From: Chlorops oryzae | Taxonomy: Eukaryota > Arthropoda > Insecta > Diptera > Chloropidae | Reading direction: 5' to 3' | Length of the DNA: 64,000 bases | Assembly: GCA_020466095.1 (NCBI GenBank) | Contig: CM035807.1 | Location: 9,540,697-9,604,696, forward strand | In this document: positions 55,882 through 64,000 of the stretch, piece after piece | How positions within the stretch are numbered: position 1 is the first letter of the stretch | Layout of the letters: the number at the start of each line of letters is the position of its first letter | The notes under the pieces: model-generated | What the model was told of the DNA's origin: nothing | What the model saw: the letters and a program-made list of their open reading frames with translations, nothing else | Databases searched by the model: none | Position numbers and translations under genes: made by a program

Positions 55882-57410
55882 TAATATATTTTCACCTACA
55901 TATTAATACGATCCGTAATTAATTTATCATTTTATTTCGTATTATTTTGCTTCAGTCTCTATATTCGTTATATTAAAGTTATATTAAAAGCCAATTGAAT
56001 GAATAGAACCCTTGCTAAAACGGCTTCCAGAACTCTGATTCCTAGTTTCATAAGATGTTTGTAAAACTAAAAACTCCATTTTGTTGAACACTTGTTATAA
56101 CAATGTAGCAACGAAATACAAAAAAAAAAAATTAAGAAAAAAATGCACTTATATAGATATAAATATACGTATGTGTGAGAAACTCTTAAAAACTTTCCTA
56201 AGAAAAATAAAAACAAAGAAAAAAAATCATTAAACATTTTAAGCTATAGGCCCTTTTATCGTACCAAACAACAGCAAGGCTCTTTAGATCTTTTAGACAT
56301 ACAACATACCTAAACTCTAATCAATTTTTAAAACTCAACTTTTACCTATACACTACCACAAGAGTAGAGATCAGATAAGAGTACGAAAGAAAAAAGTTTT
56401 TTAAATAAACTAAAAACTAAATTAGAAAGAGAGGACAATATTGCATTAATCATAAAGGTAATAAATTGCACTAAGATAATGTTCAAATAGAACCCATTAG
56501 AATGTATAACTAATCGGGGTGAAGATGTTGGGGGGAAAACGAAAGAAAACACTAGAGGAAATTTATAGTTTTGTAGACCAAATGAATAATAAATAAAAAG
56601 TAAAAACGTCGAGAAAAATGCACATTTAGAGCAAAAAAAGAATAAAAGCATCTAACACTATCCACTATGAAGATGACCTCAGAGAGAATAACTTTCGAAG
56701 GCGATTAACACAACACAATTTATTTAACAAAAACAAACAAAAAAAACCAATCACTTCTATACTTCGATTGAAATACTCGCATAAGAAAACGTAAAATACT
56801 ATCCATCAAATACGGCCAGCAATGCTTGCAGAACTAAATCATTTCGAAGAAGAAATCTTTCAATCAAACTATGAAACCGAAATGGTCCAATTCTAGTTAG
56901 AAACATTATGGGATTTTTAATTTCATTTTTTTCTATTCATTTTCTACATAAGAAGTCATCGATTTCTATAAAAAAAAAAGTGGAATAAAAGAACTTTATG
57001 ATGTATTTTTTAAAATTTTGTATAAGGTTTCACAGCATATTTAGTTTAGAGGGAGGAGGATAAAATCGGGGGCTATTTTGAATGAATCTTCCAACCTTTT
57101 CTCAGTTCGAATCCATCCATTTAATATCTGAATGGAAAACACGTTTTTTTTTAAATCCCCAAAAGAATTTATATTAATTTATTAATTAAAACTAAAATGT
57201 TGCAATTCCAGTGCTTCGCAGCCTTTTTTGTCGCATGACACAAAAAAGTCTTCAATATTTTGTTGCATATCAAAAAGGGCTATTCAAACGGGAATCTCAT
57301 ATTATTGAAATAAAATCTTATATTGTTTAGAAGCAGCACATCAGATGCGAAGCACTTTTCATCACTGCCCCCTAAACGAAAAGAAGATCCTTATTATTCA
57401 TTATTTCTTA

Positions 57411-57756
57411 AGGTGCTCTCCACTTGCCAAGTGGGTATTTCCTTACGGACGTGACAGTTGCTTTAGCCAATTTTAAGTCACAAATTGAAGAATGTGGAAA
57501 TTTTGTTTCTAACTATTTTCGCGCAGCTCTTCCGGACTTTTATACTTATCAAAATTTTATGCAGATCAGAAGGGCAATAAGATATGCTCGGACGTGACAA
57601 AAAGCTGACTTTTTTCTGGATATACCCAGGGTTGGTTGATCAAAAAGCACTTTCAGCGAGTAAAATTGTCCTTGATAGAAAGTTTTTGAGGAAGAAAACT
57701 TGATTCTTGATTCTTATGGAAGTTATAAGCGCTTTACTTGCCAAGTGGGGAATCAC
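57411..57756. mobile_element. AGGTGC-type MITE (copy 2) interrupted by another MITE
   Basis: Terminal AGGTGCTCTCCACTTGCCAA and CTTGCCAAGTGGGGAATCAC match the ends of 34611-34760, and GGTTGATCAAAAAGC matches its interior. The element is lengthened by the insertion 57433-57627. Confidence 0.65.
57433..57627 (+). mobile_element. GGGTATTTCC-type MITE, 195 bp (copy 2), nested
   Basis: Ends GGGTATTTCCTTACGG and TTTCTGGATATACCC; inner GGACGTGACAG and GGACGTGACAAAA. Aligns with the reverse complement of 17548-17744 over its full length. It sits inside the AGGTGC-type MITE, so it inserted later. Confidence 0.75.
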
Positions 57757-57800
57757 ATTTTATTTACCAATTTTATAAAATTTTATTACAAGGGGCCTCC

Positions 57801-58164
57801 TCCAGTTCTGTCAGAAATGAAACTAAAATGACAAACTTCATATAAAAAAAAAATCATTTCAGAAAATTTCTGATTCATTTCTGAAGCGTCATTTCCTTTA
57901 TCAGCCCGATTTTGAATATTCCCGGGGAACGAATTCCCGGGGAATTTACTTTTCTCGAGAGTAAAATTCTCTTTTTTTAAATAGATAGGATAAGGAAAAT
58001 TATGGGTATGGGTCAAATACCCATTCCGGATCAAACTTCTCCTCCCAAATAATTGAAAAAGGAGAATTTTACTCTCGAGAAAAGTTAATTGCCCGGGAAT
58101 TCGTTCCCTGGGATTATTCAGAATCGGGCTGTATATGAAGTTTTTAATTTCTGACAGAGCTGGA
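57801..58164. repeat. Nested palindrome with inner 230-bp CAGCCCGAT element
   Basis: Outer ends TCCAGTTCTGTCAGAAAT and ATTTCTGACAGAGCTGGA are inverted. The inner element 57902-58131 has CAGCCCGATTTTGAATA and TATTCAGAATCGGGCTG ends, then CGAATTCCCGGGGAA and TTTTCTCGAGAGTAAAATTC in inverted pairs, flanked by TAT on both sides. Probably one MITE inside or beside an older one. The minus-strand open frame 57786-58199 is a by-product. Confidence 0.65.
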
Positions 58165-59343
58165 GAGACCGCCTTGGTGTTAAATAATAAGTCAGACATA
58201 TTCGGTTGAAAGAATCAAATAGATTCTCTAAAGATAATCAAATTGGAAGCCTATTTACTTTAACAAGACACTTTTTTGAGACTATAGAAACTTTCGAGGA
58301 CAACTAAAGGAATAAGAAAAATAAAAAAAATAAAAAAAAATAAAAACTGAAGCAAAATCTAAAACTACGATAACAACTTTTCCACTTTCATACTTGCTTA
58401 GATTTCAACTCCTATAGCCGAAGCAATGCAATTACTTTGTAACTCGTAACTCGAAACGAAATAAAAATTTACTTTATATTCACGCTAAAAATGGTTAAAA
58501 CTGAAATGAAATGAATTTCAGAAAAAAATTCAAAAATTCAAAAAAAGAAACCGAAAATAAAACAAAAAATTTGCTAAAAGCTTATTTTATAAATTTACAG
58601 ACAAAATAACATTTATAGTAGAAAAACGAAAAGGAAAAAAGAAATATGCAATAGTTTTTGTGAGAATTCCACAAAATTTAACGTACTTGTTGCGAAGAGT
58701 TGGATAATATCGAGAAAATTTTATTCGAACTTACGTTAAGAGTTTATTTTAAACTTTGTATTTGTATTTGTACCGTATTCATTTGTAAGAATATATTTGT
58801 ATAACGGTTTAGCAATCAGGTTATTAGAGAAATTGTGTAACAAATCATTTTGTACCGACTCCATTTGTTTTTGTATATACATACATACATACATACATAT
58901 GTATTGTAAATTGTATTTTGTTATTGCATTCATTGAAAAATTCGTATATATTTTAAGATCATTTTAGATATATTTACCTAATTTTTTTGAGTACATAGGT
59001 GTGGATATTTATAGCAAAAACATAATATACATATATAAGTATATACACATATGTCTATATATGATTATATATTAATAGTTACTATTAATGTTTTAAGTAC
59101 CATTTTGATTTGGAAAATGAAAGTAATTGAAAAACAAAAAAACAAACAAACAAAAAAAAAACAAATTGTTGAAATTGATGTGTGTAAAAACTGTGGAAAA
59201 ATTACCCAAAATAAATAACGAAAACGAAAAATTATAAGGGATTTTATTTCAGAATCTTGAAGCGCATTTGCAAAAGGATGTTTTTTCGTCCTGGTTCGGT
59301 TTATACGCTTCGGAACAAAAATATGTGTCAAGTTGCTATCAAT

Positions 59344-59630
59344 CAGGGGCGTAGCAAGAGAAAGAGTAGTTTGACAGTGCTTATAATGGCCATAGTGGTA
59401 TATTGAACAATTATGAGACATTAACGAAAAAAAATTTGGGGGGGACAAAAGGAAGTTTAGAGAGTTTTGGACCAAAAACTCAAAAAATCCGAAAAACTCA
59501 TGACATCCGATTTCGATGAAAATTTATATATGGAATAAGTGAAAAATTCTAAGAATTTTGGGCCGTAAAATTGTTTCAAAAAACTGATTAAAAATAGTCC
59601 GTTTTGGAGCAGTTTGGAACTAGACTAGTC
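59344..59630 (+). mobile_element. Partial copy of the GGGACGTAGCGAGAG palindromic MITE (copy 2)
   Basis: CAGGGGCGTAGCAAGAGAAA, GAGACATTAACGAAAAAAAA, AGAGTTTTGGACCAAAAAC and GTGAAAAATTCTAAGAATTT follow the same order as the left half and centre of 31847-32431. The right half is missing; it abuts the LINE 3' end at about 59640. Confidence 0.7.
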
Positions 59631-59639
59631 CACTTCTTG

Positions 59640-60150
59640 TTCTTCTTCTTCCTCCTACTCTTGTTCTTCTTCTGTCCAAGCAGTACAGCCCGGTGTTAAC
59701 TAGATCTTCCTTAACCAATTTTTGCCATTTTTCACGATCCAATGATATATTCCTGCAGTTAGGGGATTTTTCCACTACACCGCATTTAGCATTTGCATCT
59801 TTAAAGATGCTAGACCCGTTTCCACGGCGTTTCGCATTTAGCATTTTGTGAAAATTTGAATTTTTGTTCGGAAAAATATTTGAATTCTTTGAAGTAGGCT
59901 TTGAAATGTTAAAAATTTGAAGAAAATATCAATGAAAACTAGACGGTTTTTAGCATTTTTATCGCATTTTCTCAAGATGCTGAAAAATGCTGTTTTAAGA
60001 ACAACAACAATTACATGTAATTCAAAGCCGCATTTTTGAGCATTTTTAAAAAATGCTGAAAAATGCTAAATGCGTCTGTAGTGGAAACAGCCCCTTATTC
60101 ACGGGCATTCGTTGTAGATCATCTTCAACGTTATCAATCCATATTATCAG
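59640..60150 (-). pseudogene. LINE (non-LTR) reverse-transcriptase ORF, C-terminal fragment
   Basis: On the minus strand: IWIDNVEDDLQRMPVN (60147-60098), then after removing 59762-60094 the frame continues NCRNISLDREKWQKLVKEDL and VNTGLYCLD (ending near 59690), followed by an AAGAAGAAC-type tail. The WxDxVxxDL...W/C...DRxxW...V...GL pattern is the usual C-terminus of insect non-LTR retrotransposon ORF2 proteins. Only about 45 residues remain. The element lies antisense to Calx. Confidence 0.65.
59762..60094. mobile_element. MITE, 333 bp, TTA duplication, inserted in LINE
   Basis: Ends GGGGATTTTTCCACTACACC and GTAGTGGAAACAGCCCC are inverted, with GCATTTAGCATTT / AAATGCTAAATGC next inside and GCATTTTT/AAAAATGC repeated in the interior. 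TTA at 59759-59761 and 60095-60097. A 3-bp TTA duplication fits PIF/Harbinger (Tourist-like) elements. Confidence 0.8.
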
Positions 60151-60492
60151 TCGAAAAGGAAAAAAATTTCTGGAAATGTTCATTAATAGATTCTAAGCCA
60201 ATGGTTGGATCAAAAGGTGTTTAAGGCATCGTTGATAGGGAATTTCATTACACTTATTTTTATAGCTAAAAACTTCAAATTAGTTAAGTATGTCGGGAGA
60301 TAATTGCAATTTACCAACCATACTTTTTCTCAAAACTCAAAAAACCGAAAACAGCCAAACATATACATATCTTGAAAACTGTTCTTCCTAAAAATTATCT
60401 GACTACATATTCGGATAAAACAGAAAATTTTACTTAAGAAATGATCATCAAAAGCCGGAGGTCGGAAATTTTTTTAAATTTTCGTGAACTAG

Positions 60493-60610
60493 TGTTATTT
60501 AATGAGATCTCCCAGACATGATCACTGTGAAGCATTATGGGTTTTGCGGATGTTTCGCAAAAGTTGACCGAACTTGATTATTTATAGGAAGTAAAAGTCG
60601 TAACAAGGTA
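60493..60610 (+). pseudogene. Degenerate 3' end of 18S rRNA
   Basis: Matches the last ~120 bases of fly 18S rRNA except the final ~30: GTTATTTAATGAGATCTCC, GATCACTGTGA, TTTCGCAAAAGTTGACCG, AACTTGATTATTTATAGG, then AAGTAAAAGTCGTAACAAGG. The universal GTAGGTGAACCTGC end is absent, and several positions show G-to-A or C-to-T type changes (TGAGATCTCCCAGACATG). A non-functional rDNA fragment, not a gene. Confidence 0.85.
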
Positions 60611-61008
60611 CAATACTAAGAAGAACATTTGAAAGTGAGAATACCAACACATATAATTTCAAAAACAATAAAATCTTCTTCAATATAAAATATAAATTAA
60701 AATTTTCAAACTAACCTGCTTCTGAATTTAACTCACGTTCCGTAATAGTTTCTTGATTGTAGGCATTCTATATGTTATGCTATAAATTAAATCTCGCATG
60801 CGCGTACTTTATCCATTGCTCACCACGTTCGAATGTATAATATTAAATATTTAAATTATTTTTTATCTAATTGTGTTCAGAATTAATGAAAATGAGTAAA
60901 GAAACACTTCTTCTTTTTGTGAGGGCGGTTCAAAAAGTTCTCCAATAAATAGGTGTAGTACTACTAGCGGCCACGATTTCTCGTCTCCAAGCTGTCCAAA
61001 ATGAAAAA

Positions 61009-61105
61009 GAAAAACGGGGTTCTAATCAGTAATATATATAAAGATGTCATTTTCAGGTAAAGAAAAACGGGGTTATAATCAGTATAGATGTCATTTTCGG
61101 GTGAA
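61009..61105. repeat. Two ~50-bp tandem repeats
   Basis: GAAAAACGGGGTT.TAATCAGT...GATGTCATTTTC.GGT.AAG occurs twice head to tail. The neighbourhood 60611-62682 otherwise shows no gene; it holds a TA run at 61611-61630 and long T runs. Confidence 0.65.
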
Positions 61106-61614
61106 GCTCGAAAAAAATTTTGAAATTTTTTTTTTTTTTTTACAAAATGGCGGCCATTGAAAAATGACCCATCGATATCGGGTATATTTTTTTGGTAGTT
61201 CAGTGTAAAAAAAAATAGTAAAAAATTTGTTAAAATTATGTTTGAGGGTCCGGCCGTAATGGTGACAATTCTGCGTCGAATCCAATTGGAAATATTGGAC
61301 AAAAATGAATGAAATAGTGTGAAAGTTAAGTGTGAACAATCAGTCAGTAGATATTCAGCTTCACAACTTTAGTCCCTGAAAGCTCAATAATACTTACACC
61401 AAACATAGTTTTTTCCCCGTCAAATCGAATTGATAAACACAGAATTGTTCTCTTTATAATTATCTCTTTAATTTAATATCCATTACATATCAATTTTACC
61501 AGCATATATTTATATCTATATATCGTTTTTTTTTTTAAACGTGATTTAATTTTTACAAATCAATTTTCTTCACTTTGAGTTTTGCTTTGACATATTTTAT
61601 TTTGCATAGGTATA

Positions 61615-61645
<31 letters not shown>

Positions 61646-62682
61646 CGAATATGTCTTTCTATCCACAATTTGTAAGAACTAAATAACTAGTTGCCGGTAT
61701 ACCACATATCAGTACATACATACAATATTACTAAATAAATATAATAAAATAAAATACAGTGAACATACACATGAAAGGGCTTTCCATTTGAATGAAATCG
61801 GACTTAATGCAGCTATTCTAGGACTATAACAATTTAAAGAGCTTTTGCAAAGCATTGCTATTTTTCATATTTTCTTTTTTTTTTACTAAGCCTAAGTCTC
61901 TTATAAAACAGTCATCAAATAATATGAGCTATATACATATACATTTCAGCCGATATTAATTTTTACTATAGTTTTAGCTTTATCAGTGTAAATTAAATGG
62001 TATCAAAACATTAAGGAATAAGGAAATTAAAGAAGCTGATTTTTTTTTAAATATTCTACAAAATTATAACATATTTCTAATGCTTATGAAAAAATGACCC
62101 ACTTATGTAAACAAAAAAAAAAAAAAAAAAAATCTCTTGACTATTAAGTTTTATGATATTTTGCCAATACATTTTCTGTCGCGTTAGCTTTTGAAACATT
62201 TTGATAAATTTTTGATTTTTATTTCTTATCTTCATCTTCACATAATTATATGCTGCAAACCTTTTTTTAAATTAATTAATTTTTGCTACACATACTTCTG
62301 TTAATTTTGCCATTTATAACTGGATTCATTATAAATGTTAAGAATTTTATGCAAATTATAAATACAAAAAAAAAAAAGTTAATAAATAAATTTTAGTAAG
62401 AAATTATTCTCAATCGTTTGAGCAAAATTTTCTATCAGAGTTTTTAAAAAAATAAATAAAAATATTGCATGTTAGTTTTCGCACGATGTACTTTTTTTTC
62501 TCACGTGCGAGTTCATTCAATGACGCGCATGCGATATATTTTTGCTTGCATGCTAGTAAGTTCTCAATTGTGCGCATTCAATGCTATCGTAAAATTCTTC
62601 TTCATCATCTATTTCATCGTTTTCACGAATTTCTTCGAAATTTTTGTAATTTCTCATAAAGTTTTCTCTTTCAGAACGATAC

Positions 62683-63414
62683 TTAGACTCTTTCTTCATC
62701 ATCGTCGTGACTATCATTCTCTTCGCCTACATCGAATTCTGGTAGTACTGAATCCAATGATGGCACACTCTCACCAACGGTCAACAGATTATTGTAATTC
62801 ACATGATGGACTTGAAAAGCTTGAGAAATATTTTCAAAGCTTTCCTGAGTTCGTGGCTTTGGTGTCGTAAAGTACCATAGATCCTCAGACATTTCGGATA
62901 CCGACTCTTCATTCAAGTTTTCATTGATTATGATCGACTCAATTGTATCTTGTCGCTGATAATTTAATCCATTCTTATGTTGTTGGACATTAAAAGGATC
63001 ATCAAAGATCGTTTTCACAGCCGCCTCATCATATGAATCCAATGAATCGCCAGAGCCATAATCGAAAGTAACAAGCAAATTATTACTGCTCTCTTCCATT
63101 GAAGTGTCGCAATCGAAGCAACTCCCATGAGTCTCTTCAGACACTATGTACGTTTGCGTGCTGCTGCTATCTGATATATTCTCGTTAGAAATCGCAGTCT
63201 CGCCTGCTCGTATATTATGCATTATATCGCAATTTATATCCGCGCACATTGTGAAATACGACTTAATTTTATATGTTGGTGTGGGTGCAGCTATTTCTTG
63301 TTGTTGCTTTGCTTTTTTAAAGCAGGCTCGTCTATGCGAATAGTGCTGCGGTGCAATTTGTGCTCGAGATAAATTTGTTGCATTGAAAATTATGCGATTT
63401 TTAGGAAATTTCAT
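62683..63414 (-). CDS. Unrecognised acidic protein, 243 codons (gene or terminal exon)
   Basis: Open frame from ATG (63414-63412) to TAA (62685-62683), by far the longest non-transposon frame here, with codon use unlike the surrounding noise. The N-terminus is basic (KNRIIFNATNLSRAQ, HRRACFKKAKQQQ); the rest is rich in Ser, Asn, Asp and Glu (DTSMEESSNN, SVSEMSEDLWYF) and ends EENDSHDDDEERV. No signal peptide, membrane segment or known domain is visible; much is probably disordered. It faces Calx convergently. An in-frame TAG directly upstream sits in what looks like a splice acceptor, so this may be the last exon of a larger gene. I do not recognise the family. Confidence 0.7.
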   Translation of the reverse strand: MKFPKNRIIFNATNLSRAQIAPQHYSHRRACFKKAKQQQEIAAPTPTYKIKSYFTMCADINCDIMHNIRAGETAISNENISDSSSTQTYIVSEETHGSCFDCDTSMEESSNNLLVTFDYGSGDSLDSYDEAAVKTIFDDPFNVQQHKNGLNYQRQDTIESIIINENLNEESVSEMSEDLWYFTTPKPRTQESFENISQAFQVHHVNYNNLLTVGESVPSLDSVLPEFDVGEENDSHDDDEERV

Positions 63415-63417
63415 TTG

Positions 63418-63465
63418 CTAAATTTTTGTAAGGGAATGCGGGAAGAGAAAGGGAGAAAAGAAGAG
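63418..63465 (-). promoter_or_regulatory. Candidate 3' splice acceptor upstream of the acidic ORF
   Basis: Read on the minus strand, a long pyrimidine tract (CCTCTTCTTTTCTCCC then TTTCTCTTCCC) is followed by an AG at 63419-63418, three bases before the ATG of the 243-codon frame. This is a typical intron end, implying an upstream exon to the right of about 63465. Confidence 0.45.
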
Positions 63466-64000
63466 GTTTTTAAGAGCTCTTAAAAGCATTTTCTTTTTGT
63501 GTCTTTTTTGAATACTAACGGAAAAGGCAATTTACAGCGGTGTTATTGTTTTTTTTTTTTTAGGGTGTTAATAACAAAAAACGGAAAGTAAAATAGGAAT
63601 TTCAATAGTTAAAAGAAATATTTTTTTAGTGCGAACATGAACACTTATGACGGCCTCGCATTTTCAATCGTAAAAAAATTTCATAACTCTCTGAATATTG
63701 TGGGTGATAGTTTAAGGCTTCGCCTCAATTCGGTAAGAAATACCCGCGGAAATTCCTAGGCTATTTTGCTGAGGAAAAAAAGTATCATAATAATAATCTA
63801 AACAACCCTGACGGCGTAAACAACTGATTACAATTTCAATTTGAGTTTGAATTTCGAAATGGAAACTTATTTGTAAATATGTATCAGTAAGCTACCTTCA
63901 AACTATTTTTGACATCAACTGTCACTTTTCTGCGAGAAAAAATTCAATTTCAATTATTTCTGCTAGGAAAGCCTGGGTTTCGATGTGCATTTTTATTAAG

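Larger units (their letters stand above)
54751..62682. other. Intergenic region between Calx and the acidic ORF
   Basis: Eight kilobases of AT-rich sequence with the MITEs, LINE fragment and 18S fragment listed separately. I saw no supported host exon on either strand. Stretches 55890-57410 and 58170-59340 hold only homopolymers and short microsatellites (CATA run near 58879-58898). Confidence 0.5.

Noticed and set aside
60493..60610. 18S match considered as a functional rRNA gene
   Set aside because: Only the 3' ~118 bases are present, with substitutions, no universal terminus and no further rDNA around it.

Overview
The window looks like nuclear DNA of a higher (cyclorrhaphan) fly: very AT-rich, rich in poly(A)/poly(T) runs and microsatellites, with long introns, a mariner transposon, and a split Na+/Ca2+ exchanger gene of the Calx type. 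The repeat content would fit a tephritid or calyptrate fly, but I cannot name the species. No prokaryotic operon, CRISPR array, true rRNA gene or tRNA gene was seen.

The only clearly recognisable host gene is Calx (plus strand). Eight consecutive coding exons run from 30524 to the stop codon at 53570. All intron phases agree. Together they encode about 346 C-terminal residues: the end of the second Ca2+-binding (Calx-beta) domain, a 48-nt microexon in the expected splice-variable region, the end of the cytoplasmic loop, and the C-terminal membrane half with the complete alpha-2 repeat. The N-terminal two thirds must lie left of the window, or in exons of the first 30 kb that I could not identify, so most of 1-30523 is probably one intron or 5' flank. 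At the right end, a 243-codon open frame on the minus strand (62683-63414) is a convergent gene or terminal exon of an unrecognised acidic protein.

Nearly everything else that can be interpreted is mobile DNA. Left part (1-30 kb): diverged dispersed repeats, a 943-bp TA-flanked element holding a decayed PHD-like zinc-finger end of a transposase, a 1,274-bp mariner with one nonsense codon, a 1.9-kb head-to-tail repeat containing ~110-bp units, and two SINE-like elements, one broken by a 165-bp hAT-type MITE with a perfect 8-bp target duplication. Calx introns: a 2,431-bp foldback element with ~970-bp inverted arms, a second hAT-type MITE with an 8-bp duplication, several TA-flanked MITEs (two with 116-bp and 169-bp bodies), three copies of a palindromic family and members of a CAGTGTAC-ended family. 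Downstream of Calx: a 380-bp MITE, a MITE nested in another MITE, a LINE 3' end interrupted by a 333-bp MITE whose removal restores frame continuity, and a degenerate 3' end of 18S rRNA.

Functionally, the window is one conserved ion-transporter gene whose introns have been enlarged by inverted-repeat transposons. Its primary transcript would carry several long potential RNA hairpins. No undescribed multi-gene system is evident; the most unusual objects are the foldback element in the Calx intron and the zinc-finger-bearing TIR element.
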